64,000 nt of DNA from Granulicella aggregans (lineage in GTDB: Bacteria > Acidobacteriota > Terriglobia > Terriglobales > Acidobacteriaceae). Both the position numbers and the translations under genes were made by a program. Position 1 is the first letter of the stretch, and the number at the start of each line of letters is the position of its first letter. A model generated the notes under the pieces. It was given only the letters and a program-made list of their open reading frames with translations, made no database searches and was not told the DNA's origin. Shown piece by piece: positions 17,265 to 25,686 of this stretch. Where the stretch lies: NCBI RefSeq assembly GCF_025685565.1, contig NZ_JAGSYE010000005.1, positions 1 through 64,000 on the forward strand, read 5' to 3'.

Positions 17265-18236
17265 CTAAGGTTTGGACTGAAAACGGCTTAGACGATCGAA
17301 GATAAGATGGAAATAACCGTCTGCATCGATCGTACGCAGAACCAGTGCATTGGGCGGCTTACCAGTCACTCCCCACCAATCGACGACGCTTGCGCCGAGC
17401 GTCAGCGGACTGCTGCGCTCGATATCTACAAAGACCTTGCGCCCCGTGAACAACTCGGGTTTGAGCAGATAGGCTGTCACCGTGGCATCGTGTAGAGGTC
17501 CGCCCGGCCATCCGTACTTGGCGCGATCAAAGCGCTTATTGAACTCCATAAGGTGATAAAAGGCCGTACCGACAGCGGTACCCATTGTTCGTAATACCTC
17601 GAGTCGGGCATCTGTGAGCAGCGCCTGGTGTGTGCAGTCCAGCGGGATCATTGTAATGGCGATGCCGCTGCTGAAAACTCTTGAAGCCGCTTCCGGATCG
17701 ACAAAAAAGTTGAACTCTGCCGCGGGCGAGATGTTCCCACCCTCGGACATCGCGCCGCCCATCAAGACGATCCCGGCAAGATGTTGTGCAAGACGCGGCT
17801 CACGCTCGAATGCCAACGCGATATTGGTCAGAGGCGCTAGACAGCATAGGGTGACCGACCCTGCGGGACGAGACATCACCATGGTGACAATCGCATCGGG
17901 CGCGAACTCAGCCTGAAGCGCGGTGTGCGGTTCCGGGAGATCGTAGCCGTCGAAACCCGTTCGGCCATGAACGTGCTCCGCCGTGATCAGGCCGCGAACC
18001 AATGGCCCGGAAGCTCCCTTGTATACAGGAATGTCACTTCGACCTGCAAGCGCCAGGGCTTTCAGTGCGTTCTTCGAAGTAAGTTCGACAGGTACGTTTC
18101 CCGCGACCGTTGTGATGGCAAGCACTTCAATCTCTGTCGGGGAGGCGAGTGCGGCAAGGAAGGCGACGGCATCATCCGGCGACGGATCAGTATCGAAGAT
18201 TACGCTCTGGGGATTGGACAATAAAGCCTTCCTCAT
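17265..18236 (-). CDS. Nucleoside hydrolase (IunH family)
   Basis: 323 residues from the ATG at 18236, which has GGAGG 4 nt upstream; an earlier TTG lacks this support. The N-terminus carries the calcium-binding signature in VIFDTDPSPDDAVAFLAALA (usual family form DxDxxxDD; here DTDPSPDD). Other family landmarks are AITTVAGNVP, CCLAPLTNIALAFEREP, VLMGGAMSEGGN, then PAAEFNFFVDPEAA, and a histidine in GGPLHDATV near the C-terminus. The enzyme hydrolyses ribonucleosides to base and ribose. It is co-transcribed with the NCS1 permease and divergent from a second nucleoside hydrolase. Base preference cannot be read from sequence. Confidence 0.92.
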   Translation of the reverse strand: MRKALLSNPQSVIFDTDPSPDDAVAFLAALASPTEIEVLAITTVAGNVPVELTSKNALKALALAGRSDIPVYKGASGPLVRGLITAEHVHGRTGFDGYDLPEPHTALQAEFAPDAIVTMVMSRPAGSVTLCCLAPLTNIALAFEREPRLAQHLAGIVLMGGAMSEGGNISPAAEFNFFVDPEAASRVFSSGIAITMIPLDCTHQALLTDARLEVLRTMGTAVGTAFYHLMEFNKRFDRAKYGWPGGPLHDATVTAYLLKPELFTGRKVFVDIERSSPLTLGASVVDWWGVTGKPPNALVLRTIDADGYFHLIFDRLSRFQSKP

Positions 18237-18479
18237 CTCGCCTCCAACAAGTGCCAAAGCCGGCGGAATCTAGATTGGCGGAGAGAATATATACCGCCGC
18301 AATTTCTATCGGACAAGTGTATCCACATAGCATAACCCGTTCCCATGATTCTCCCTTCCATACAGATTCAACGACTGCGGTCGACAACGGAGAGCGGCCG
18401 GAGCGAACGCCGCTGTCTCTTGCTAGATTGGATCCCTCACAACGTGGCCCGCCATGGCACCATATCTCAGGAGATGTCC

Positions 18480-19454
18480 ATGACCTCAAGCCGCCGCACT
18501 ATTCTGATCGATACGGACACCGCCTCCGATGACGCTGTAGCGCTCATCATGGCCATTCGATCGCCGCGCGTGGATATCGCGGCAATCACTACCGTTGCCG
18601 GCAATGTCCCGGTCGATCAGGCGACGCGCAACGCCCTCTACACGGTGGAACTCTGCGGTGCGAAGGTTCCCGTCTATACGGGTGCGGCCAAACCTCTTCT
18701 TCGCGAGCTCGAGACAGCTGAGTGGTTCCACGGACTTGATGGACTGAGTGATCACGGTTTTGCACCAGCGGCACGGGTTGCCGAGCCAATCCACGCAGTC
18801 GACGCGATCATTGCGACCGTCCTTGCGAACCCGGGCGTTGAAATCATCACCCTCGGCCCATTGACAAACCTGGCCGTTGCCATCGCACGGGAACCTCGCA
18901 TTATCGCCAACATAGCCCGCTGCGTCGTAATGGGCGGCGCGCCCTGCTGTGAGGGTAACGTCACTCCGGCCGCTGAATTTAACATTTGGGTCGACCCGGA
19001 GGCCGCGCGCATCGTCTTCCTCTCCGGTCTGCGGATTGAGATGATTGGCTGGCAGCTCTCGCGCTTCGATGCCGCGCTTCAGGACGCCGACATCAAACGT
19101 ATAGGCGCTCTCAACACTCCCCTTGCGGACTTCGCTATCCGCTGCAACAGCGCCGCCGCCGCCGCTTATCAGGTTCAAACAGGCGAGGTGGGTATCTCTC
19201 TCCCGGATCCCATCGCCATGGCGATCCTCCTCGATCCCCGCCTCAGTCTGTCCTCAAGCAGGCACTTCGTCAGCATTGAAACCAACAGCGAAATGACGCG
19301 CGGAATGACGATCGTCGATCGACTTGGAGTCACGACCGATCAACGCAATCACCTCGTTTGGAAAGATGTGCTGGCAAGCGCCGTGCCAAGCGACATCTGC
19401 TGGGAACTCGACATAGCAGGCTGGAAGAAGGCTCTCGCCGACTCGCTTCGCTAA
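18480..19454 (+). CDS. Second nucleoside hydrolase (IunH family), divergent from the first
   Basis: 324 residues from the ATG at 18480, which has AGGAG 6 nt upstream. The metal site is intact (TILIDTDTASDDAVALIMAI), with AITTVAGNVPVDQATRNAL, ITLGPLTNLAVAIAREP and CVVMGGAPCCEGN, then PAAEFNIWVDPEAARI. It parallels the neighbour at 17265-18236 throughout but differs at many positions, so it is an old paralogue or a separate acquisition. The position of the usual C-terminal histidine (LHDA motif) reads LPDPIA here. Loss of that histidine is seen in some family subgroups and may change substrate range. It probably acts in nucleoside salvage. Confidence 0.9.
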   Translation: MTSSRRTILIDTDTASDDAVALIMAIRSPRVDIAAITTVAGNVPVDQATRNALYTVELCGAKVPVYTGAAKPLLRELETAEWFHGLDGLSDHGFAPAARVAEPIHAVDAIIATVLANPGVEIITLGPLTNLAVAIAREPRIIANIARCVVMGGAPCCEGNVTPAAEFNIWVDPEAARIVFLSGLRIEMIGWQLSRFDAALQDADIKRIGALNTPLADFAIRCNSAAAAAYQVQTGEVGISLPDPIAMAILLDPRLSLSSSRHFVSIETNSEMTRGMTIVDRLGVTTDQRNHLVWKDVLASAVPSDICWELDIAGWKKALADSLR

Positions 19455-19604
19455 CGTGTTTCTAGGAGGCTCGCCTTGAAGGCGAAAGCGCTCGTCGTTG
19501 GCAGCTTCACAGATGAACGGCCAAAGGCGAGGTTTCCGATAGGTGGGGTTGACCCGCGTAGTAGAAACACTTATGTGATTTTCACCGAAGACAGCAGAGA
19601 CCGA

Positions 19605-20063
19605 ATGAACCAGATGTCCGATCCCTTCCTTATCTTCATCGTGGACGATGAATCTTCAATTGCAGAAACAACCGCACACATCCTTCACTGGGAAGGGTTT
19701 CACTGCGCTCCTTTTAGCGATACCTTGGATCTGATCGATCATTGTGCCGCTACACCACCCAACCTTGTCATCTCGGACATCATCATGCCCCAGATGAGCG
19801 GTTTCGACCTGGAAACCCGACTGCGCGACACTCATCCGCAATGCAAGATCCTTCTGTTTACCGGCTAGGCCGGAGTGGATGATCTCCGGGAATATGCCCT
19901 GGAACTCGGTCACGATATCGAAGTGCTTTCGAAGCCTCTACATCCGCTCAAACTAATCGAAAGAGTAAAGATCATCTCCAGAGACCAAATCTCAAGCGGG
20001 ATAAGAGCAAGGCTCCCGGATCCCGAGCCTTCGCTGATCGTGTGGGGCGCAATGGAGGATTAA
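19605..20063 (+). pseudogene. Single-domain response regulator interrupted by an amber codon
   Basis: A CheY-like receiver reads in one frame from the ATG at 19605 (or 19614): acidic pocket in FIVDDES, phosphoacceptor aspartate in LVISDIIMPQMSGFDLETRL, then the beta-4 end KILLFTG. At 19866-19868 the frame hits TAG. It continues without any frameshift as AGVDDLREYALELGHDIEVL and SKPLHPLKLIERV, which contains the conserved Lys-Pro. The domain is therefore complete apart from one stop codon, probably a CAG-to-TAG or similar point change. It could be a recent pseudogene, a sequencing error or a read-through site. No histidine kinase is adjacent; a GGDEF/EAL gene is the next neighbour. Confidence 0.75.
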
Positions 20064-20223
20064 CGGCGTTCGCGAACTCTGCTGAGCGACATCACGCCTT
20101 GGTCGGTTTGCCTTGGGTTATGCTGCCAGCACGGTGCAATAAACGTTGTCGCATTCCACGGTGGCTTCACAGAAGCGGAGCTCGGACTCTTATCGGATTC
20201 CTGAGGCCGAAACGGCACGCTGG

Positions 20224-22824
20224 TCATTCAGGATTTATGAGTAAGGGCTCTCTTCCGCAGTGGCTGCGAGACGTGTCTTGTGCATCGAAGTTCGGGTGTC
20301 GGAGCAAGAGTTGGCTTTGCTCCTCAAAAGCGTTCGTCAACGTTTCAACCTGCATCGGCTTCGACAGATAGTAGCCCTGAAAGTAGTCGCAACCGCGGCC
20401 CCGCAAGAGGCTTAGCTGGATCTCGTCTTCCACCCCTTCGGCGACCACGCTTACGCCCATGGTCTCTGCCATCTGAATGATAGATGTTACGATCCCGTTC
20501 CTCCGGTTAGTTCGGTTCAATTGAACGACAAAAGACCGATCAATCTTCAGGGTGGCAATCGGAAGGTCCGCGAGGCGGGCCAGCGAAGAGTAGCCTGTGC
20601 CGAAGTCGTCGATCGCGAACTGAATGCCTGCGCTGGCTAGCTTAGCCATGCTGTCTTTGATCAGTTCAGGTTCGGACATCAGGGCCGTCTCGGTCAGCTC
20701 AAACTCAATGGAGGATGGGGACAAGTCATGCTCCCGCAGTATCTCCAGTATTCGTGCGGCAAATTCTTTTTGCGCAAGCTGGCGCGCGGACACATTGATC
20801 GCAACGCACACTCGGGTATCGGCGACGTCTCGCCACGCTACCAACTGGGCACATACCTGACGGATGACCCAGCTTCCGATCGCTAGAATTAGACCGCTTT
20901 CTTCTGCGATTGGGATAAACATAGCAGGAGGTAACACTTCCGGGCATGAGGGCTTCATCCGTAGCAGAGCCTCAAACCTCGAGGCAACTCCCTCCCTGTC
21001 GTAGATCGGCTGATAGTGAAGTTCAAAACCATCGTCTCTCAGTGCGTTGCGTACCGCTCGCTCTGCCGCCAGGGCGTCGTTGAACGAAGCGCACACCTCT
21101 TCGGAGGCTATCGCAAAGCGGTTGCGTCCGTTACGCTTTGCATAGAACAACGCTTGATCCGACTTTATCCGCAGGTTGTCCGCATCCACTGCGTCGGCTG
21201 GATAAAGGGAGACACCTATGCTGATCGAGACCTTAAGTTCCTGCCCAGGAATACACAAAGGAGCGTCGAAGAGGCGGAGAAGATTTTCTGCCATAACCTC
21301 TACATCGTCCGGATCGACTACCCCGCCAACAATAATCGTGAACTCTTCGCCCCCAGTCCTGGCGATCGTGTCCGCCTTCCGGACGCGGCCACTTAGCCGC
21401 TTAGCGATCTTCTTCAGACATTCGTCTCCGACCCCGTGCCCAAAGGTATCGTTGACCAGCTTGAAACGATCCACATCGACGGTGAAGAGAGCGACGTGCG
21501 TGTTGTCACGATTAGCGCGTTCGAGACTCTGGGCCAAACGATCTTCCAACAACAATCGGTTCGGCAACCCGGTTAGCACGTCATGCTGTGCGCGGTATAC
21601 CAGCTTGCGGTTTAGTTCTTCACGCTCCGTGACATCTATGGCGAGCACGAATCCCGCAGACCTATTGGCGAATTGAATCTCCCGCTCGGTCATCTCCACC
21701 GAGATGACTCTACCGTCACTGAGCCGGTGGCGCCCATACTGAAGATGCTGTCTAAGAGAGTTGGTTAGAATTTCCTCTGATCCGTCGGTATCTTCCTCTA
21801 CAACCAGATCAGAGACTGTTTTATCGAGGAATTGCTCCTTGGTGAATCCATAGCCCGAGCAAGCGGCCGAGTTTACTGAAAGAAACCTCAGGGAATCTTT
21901 GTCATAGATCCACATTGGGAGAGGATGGTTTTCATAGAGAAGGCGGAAGTCTTCGTACAGCAACTTATACCCATCGGCCAGCTTTGCGATGTCGGCGCGT
22001 GCGCCGTCGAAGATCCGGAGGGTCATCGCGAAGCTGACAACATACTTCGGCAGACTCCAGAACTGCCAGAGCAACGCGAGGGCGGTGGGATGCACTTTTA
22101 GGGGGGCGATCAACAGATACGAACCAGACCAAGCGATGAAACCGATAGTTCCAGCCATCCACTCAATGCTTAGACGACGATACGTCCCCGCATACAGCAA
22201 GCCAGCATAGAGGAAGATCTCGCACATGATCCATTCATGGAGGGAGGCGCTGTCCTTTGCAACGTGCAATGTCGCCGCACAGAAAACTATACAGAGGGCA
22301 ATGCCCAAGCTTCGAACGCGCCTCCACCGCATGGGCAGATATAGATTCACAAGGAGCGAGGAAGCTTGACCGATCACAATCAGCAGGCACAGCAACCAGT
22401 AAGAAGTATGTCCTATCGCGTTAAGGTCGATCACTAGGCATCCAGGCACAGTGACAGCTATGCCCAGGAGAAGGGGCTTCAGTACCTTGCCTCCCTTCAC
22501 CACGAACGAGATTACGAACGCGGCACCGCCTAGAAAGACGGTATCGAGACGAAATAGCTCGTTGAGGAGAGAAGCTTTAGGGTCTGCAAATTTCAGTTCG
22601 TTCGAAATGAAACTGAGAAAGATCAGCAGCCAGCCGGCAAACCAGAACCGGAAGTACAACTGCGGGCGATTCCGCTGCTGCACACCAAAGAACGTAATCA
22701 GCAGGCCTAGCAGGACGAGATTGATCCATGATCCCTGCAAATGATCTCCCACAACTTTGCATCCTGCTCGTCGGCCCTCGACTCGCCACGCTCCGTGGAG
22801 TTTCGGATCTCTGATTAGACTCAC
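20224..22824 (-). CDS. Membrane PAS-GGDEF-EAL cyclic-di-GMP protein
   Basis: 866 residues. Residues of about 30-290 hold seven to eight hydrophobic helices, an integral-membrane sensor of no named type that I recognise. A PAS domain follows at about 305-420 (NHPLPMWIYDKDSLRFLSVN). Then comes a GGDEF domain with the active-site motif GGEEF (IARTGGEEFTIIVGG) after HDVLTGLPNRLLLEDRL. Last is an EAL domain with EALLRMKP, IEFELTETALM and IDDFGTGYSSLARL, all key metal-binding segments present. Both cyclase and phosphodiesterase domains look competent, so the net activity is undetermined. The GTG at 22824 is tentative; a shorter start near residue 25 is equally possible. Confidence 0.9.
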   Translation of the reverse strand: MSLIRDPKLHGAWRVEGRRAGCKVVGDHLQGSWINLVLLGLLITFFGVQQRNRPQLYFRFWFAGWLLIFLSFISNELKFADPKASLLNELFRLDTVFLGGAAFVISFVVKGGKVLKPLLLGIAVTVPGCLVIDLNAIGHTSYWLLCLLIVIGQASSLLVNLYLPMRWRRVRSLGIALCIVFCAATLHVAKDSASLHEWIMCEIFLYAGLLYAGTYRRLSIEWMAGTIGFIAWSGSYLLIAPLKVHPTALALLWQFWSLPKYVVSFAMTLRIFDGARADIAKLADGYKLLYEDFRLLYENHPLPMWIYDKDSLRFLSVNSAACSGYGFTKEQFLDKTVSDLVVEEDTDGSEEILTNSLRQHLQYGRHRLSDGRVISVEMTEREIQFANRSAGFVLAIDVTEREELNRKLVYRAQHDVLTGLPNRLLLEDRLAQSLERANRDNTHVALFTVDVDRFKLVNDTFGHGVGDECLKKIAKRLSGRVRKADTIARTGGEEFTIIVGGVVDPDDVEVMAENLLRLFDAPLCIPGQELKVSISIGVSLYPADAVDADNLRIKSDQALFYAKRNGRNRFAIASEEVCASFNDALAAERAVRNALRDDGFELHYQPIYDREGVASRFEALLRMKPSCPEVLPPAMFIPIAEESGLILAIGSWVIRQVCAQLVAWRDVADTRVCVAINVSARQLAQKEFAARILEILREHDLSPSSIEFELTETALMSEPELIKDSMAKLASAGIQFAIDDFGTGYSSLARLADLPIATLKIDRSFVVQLNRTNRRNGIVTSIIQMAETMGVSVVAEGVEDEIQLSLLRGRGCDYFQGYYLSKPMQVETLTNAFEEQSQLLLRHPNFDAQDTSRSHCGREPLLINPE

Positions 22825-23159
22825 ATATCATCGATTCATTGAACGCAAACATCAATGACACCTTCGGGTATGCGCCTGCTTCGTTCCGTCTTGAGCCGTC
22901 TTGTCTCCTCTCGCTCCAGATCGACTCCTAATCTCGGCCGTCCATCAACTCTTGCTCTCTTCGTGCCCCATGAGATTTCGCTCTGACGTGAAAACGCCGC
23001 GCTTGCGGCGAACTGTGGCCTAGTCTTGCACCGGCGCTCTATCCCATCGAATTCCGACCGGAAGAGCATAAATTGGCCTCATCACTGGCTCAATCTCACT
23101 GTCCGTGATGAGTGGGTCAGCGGTTTGGCCCACCCCTCAAACTGCCCTGCAATCTGAAT
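22825..23159. other. Intergenic stretch with a possible IS21-like end
   Basis: No gene recognised. TTGGCCCAC at 23125-23133 is the reverse complement of GTGGGCCAA, the 9-mer repeated at the IS21-like end near 39142-39173, and GTGGGTCAG precedes it. This may be a worn IS21-type end next to the IS6 insertion; evidence is weak. Confidence 0.3.
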
Positions 23160-23995
23160 GGCTCTGGTGCAAATTTCTCGACGGCCGCGGTTCTTCTGGC
23201 GACGTGGTTTTCGATTAGGCAGCGAGCACTGCATTCCAGAGTGCGGGCGCAGCATGGTCTTTGAGTTGGAGGCGGCTGAGGGAGAACTGTGCCTTGTGAA
23301 TACGACGAAGCAGTTCCACTCCGGCAATCGTGACGGCAGCGGCGGAGAAGCTCTTGAACCCAAGCATGGGGCGAGTTCTTGACTTGATGCCTCGATGATC
23401 CTGTTCGATGAGGTTGTTCAGATACTTCGATGATCGCAATCTTGGGCGTCTTGGAAGCACGCCGTCGATCTTCATCTCGCGCACCGCGCGATGCGAGGCG
23501 GCATAGCCGTCCAACGTAATCGTCCGCGGCGGCCGCCCCTCATGCCGGATGGCCTTACGAAAGAAGGCCTTGGCTGCTGTCACGTCCCGTCTCTTGCTGA
23601 GCCGAAAGTCAACAGTCTGACCGGCCTTGTCCACGGCTCGATACAGATACGTCCACTGGCCGCGTACCTTGATATAGGTTTCGTCCACTCGCCAGGACCT
23701 GCCAACAGGCTTGCGAAACCGGTTCCAGTGCTTGATGAACTCCGGGACATACCGCCGAACCCAGCGCAGAATGGTCGTATGGGCAAGGTCTAGTCCGCGC
23801 TCGCCCATCATCTCGACCAAATCACGATAGCTCAGCTTGAAACGAAGGTACCAACGCACACATAGAATGATCACCTCGCGGTCGAAATGCCGACCCGCAA
23901 ACAACTCTTCCATGCTGCTCAGATGGCCCACAAGCGCTCCTCAACTTCCCGAAAGGCCACTCTACTCGGTTCGACGCTCAGTTTGCACCAGAGCC
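23160..23995 (-). mobile_element. IS6-family insertion sequence, copy 1 (836 bp)
   Basis: Perfect 14-bp terminal inverted repeats GGCTCTGGTGCAAA (23160-23173) and TTTGCACCAGAGCC (23982-23995) bracket a single transposase gene. Length and end sequence fit the IS6/IS26 family. The 8-bp flanks (ATCTGAAT and GTCAGAGC) differ, so there is no target duplication, as expected after IS6 cointegrate resolution or flanking deletion. The right end abuts an IS3 remnant. Confidence 0.9.
23215..23931 (-). CDS. IS6-family DDE transposase, copy 1
   Basis: 238 residues, full length for IS6 transposases. An N-terminal helix-turn-helix region (LSYRDLVEMMGERGLDLAHT) precedes the catalytic core: first aspartate in SWRVDETYIKVRGQW, second in ITLDGYAASHRAVREM, glutamate in LNNLIEQDHRGIKSRTRPML. 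All three catalytic residues are present and the frame is intact, so the element may still be active. It lies wholly between the inverted repeats at 23160 and 23995. It differs clearly from the second IS6 transposase at 37750-38517. Confidence 0.93.
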   Translation of the reverse strand: MGHLSSMEELFAGRHFDREVIILCVRWYLRFKLSYRDLVEMMGERGLDLAHTTILRWVRRYVPEFIKHWNRFRKPVGRSWRVDETYIKVRGQWTYLYRAVDKAGQTVDFRLSKRRDVTAAKAFFRKAIRHEGRPPRTITLDGYAASHRAVREMKIDGVLPRRPRLRSSKYLNNLIEQDHRGIKSRTRPMLGFKSFSAAAVTIAGVELLRRIHKAQFSLSRLQLKDHAAPALWNAVLAA

Positions 23996-23997
23996 GT

Positions 23998-24381
23998 CAG
24001 AGCTTGAAGGGAGACGATGTAGTGCGCACGCTGAACAAGCCAAAACTCGAACGTGGTGTGCCTAAGGTGTTGTTCTGTGACAACGGCAGCGATTTCACCA
24101 GTCATACCATGGATCTATGGGCTTATCAGAACGGGGCAAAGATCGACTTCTCCAGGCCCGGCAAGCCGACTGACAACGCGTTCGTAGAAAGCTTCAACGG
24201 GACCTTCCGCGCCGAGTGCCTGAACACCCACTGGTTCATGAATCTGAAGGAGGCAAAGCACCTGATCGAAGCCTGGAGGCGAGAATATAATGACAGTCGT
24301 CCTCACGCATCTCTCTCGGACAGGACGCCAAGCGAGTTCGCCAGCCAGTACGCGGCTAGCCGCGTACTGGCTGGAACCTAA
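23998..24381 (+). pseudogene. 3' fragment of an IS3-family (IS407-like) OrfB transposase
   Basis: Starting 3 bp after the IS6 right end, the plus strand reads SLKGDDVVRTLNKPKLERG, then FCDNGSDFTSHTMDLWAY, IDFSRPGKPTDNAFVESFNG and WRREYNDSRPHASLSDRTPS. This is the C-terminal half of an IS3-family integrase domain: the second aspartate and the glutamate are present, while the first aspartate and all of OrfA are gone. The last codons lie inside a 34-bp palindrome. It was presumably cut when the IS6 element arrived or rearranged. Confidence 0.8.
24341..24374. repeat. 34-bp perfect palindrome at the end of the IS3 fragment
   Basis: The left arm CCAGCCAGTACGCGGCT (24341-24357) is followed directly by its exact reverse complement (24358-24374) with no spacer. 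It sits over the final codons of the IS3 transposase remnant and stops 5 bp before its TAA. No T-run follows, so it is not a standard terminator. Confidence 0.9.
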
Positions 24382-24432
24382 ACCGGTCGAAGACTAACTC
24401 TGACCTTGGTATAGAAATGCTGGGCCCTTCAA

Positions 24433-24630
24433 CGGAAACTCACTATCGAGTATGCACCCGTCCAGCTCGGAGGAGAGAGCTTCTGGATGCCCTCCTTGAT
24501 CACCATGCTCAATACCGGCGGCTCGGGCTTCCACACCACTTCATGGTCGTTCCGGGCCACCTATCGCAACTACCATCGGCGAGAAGTCACCTCGCGGCTC
24601 CTTCCGGCCGACGCTGCCCCCAAACCGTAA
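24433..24630 (+). pseudogene. C-terminal remnant of an unidentified secreted-type protein
   Basis: A frame of 65 codons plus stop, without a start, reads RKLTIEYAPVQLGGESFWMP, then SGFHTTSWSFRATYRNYHRR and ends LLPADAAPKP. The aromatic, beta-strand-like pattern and ending resemble C-termini of acidobacterial secreted proteins of unknown function, a recollection I cannot verify. It begins right after the IS3 remnant, so the 5' part was lost to mobile-element insertion. It is followed by an intact VWFA gene. Confidence 0.55.
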
Positions 24631-24684
24631 CCCAACATCACGGCTCGAAGGTTGCAAGCCATTCATCTGCTCTAAAATGCCCGT

Positions 24685-25611
24685 ATGTTCGTTCGTGCCA
24701 CGCTGACTGCCCTTGGCATACTTCTGTCCGTGCCGCTAGCGGCTCAGACGCCCCAGCCACCCTTCTCACTATCTGTACAGGTGAACGAAGTAACTCTGGA
24801 GTTCCACGCCTCCGACGGCCACGGGCTTCCTCTCAACGACCTTAAACTGGCCGATCTCCATATCCTTGACAACGGCCTTTCCCCGGTGCGGGTCTCACAG
24901 TTCCAGATACTTCGCGACGTCCCCCTTCGTCTCGCATTCCTATTCGACACCAGCGACTCCATGGCGGGTTCTCTCACTCGCAATCGCCAGATCGCCCTGC
25001 AATTTATAAAGAGCATTCTGCGGCAGAGCAGCGATCAAGCTTTCATCGCCAACTTCGGCACCGTCTCAAAGTCAGTTCAGCTCTGGACCAACGACGAAAT
25101 GACCTTGGAGTCCAGCCTGCGCCATCGTTCCGTGTACGGAGAGCGCGCACGCCCCGGAACCGCTCTCTATGATGCCGTACACCAGACCTGCCAATACCAG
25201 TTCGCCGCTGCGGACAAGGCATCGACCAGCAACCTCATTCTGCTCTTCTCTGATGGCGACGATAACGCCAGTCGCTTTGACCTCTCTGATACCGTTCAAG
25301 CCTGCCAGCACGCCCACACAGCCATCTACGCCTTCCGCACGGATAGCTCAGTCGGCGCATCGGCTCTCGCTGAGCTAAGTGAGAAGACCGGTGGCCGAGT
25401 CTTCTACGATCCCTCAGACTCTCCAACATCAGAGTCAGATAGCTTCGATGATCTCCGTCAGATCGAGGCCACCCAGCGGAACCAGTATCAGCTAACGTAT
25501 GTTCCCGCCGAGATGCGACACGACGGACGGTTTCATCATGTCGAACTCAACGCGAACGATCTTCAGGATCACATTGAAGTGCGCTCCGGATACTATGCGC
25601 CGCCCCGCTGA
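24685..25611 (+). CDS. Secreted VWFA-related protein (TIGR03436 type)
   Basis: 308 residues. A signal peptide (LTALGILLSVPLAAQ) precedes a short beta domain (VNEVTLEFHASDGHGLPLND) and a von Willebrand A domain with a complete MIDAS start, FLFDTSDSMAGS. A later aspartate-rich strand reads LILLFSDGDDNASRF. The C-terminus has RNQYQLTYVP and HIEVRSGYYAPP, the ending typical of this acidobacterial family. The function of the family is unknown; VWA domains bind proteins through a metal ion. A TAAAAT box ends 8 nt before the ATG and there is no Shine-Dalgarno, suggesting a leaderless transcript. Confidence 0.9.
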   Translation: MFVRATLTALGILLSVPLAAQTPQPPFSLSVQVNEVTLEFHASDGHGLPLNDLKLADLHILDNGLSPVRVSQFQILRDVPLRLAFLFDTSDSMAGSLTRNRQIALQFIKSILRQSSDQAFIANFGTVSKSVQLWTNDEMTLESSLRHRSVYGERARPGTALYDAVHQTCQYQFAAADKASTSNLILLFSDGDDNASRFDLSDTVQACQHAHTAIYAFRTDSSVGASALAELSEKTGGRVFYDPSDSPTSESDSFDDLRQIEATQRNQYQLTYVPAEMRHDGRFHHVELNANDLQDHIEVRSGYYAPPR

Positions 25612-25686
25612 GCCAAACCGCCATCGCATCTCGTACCAATCTGTCGAGCCCCGATCCATCGTCCAACATTCTCAGTGGGCACCGCG

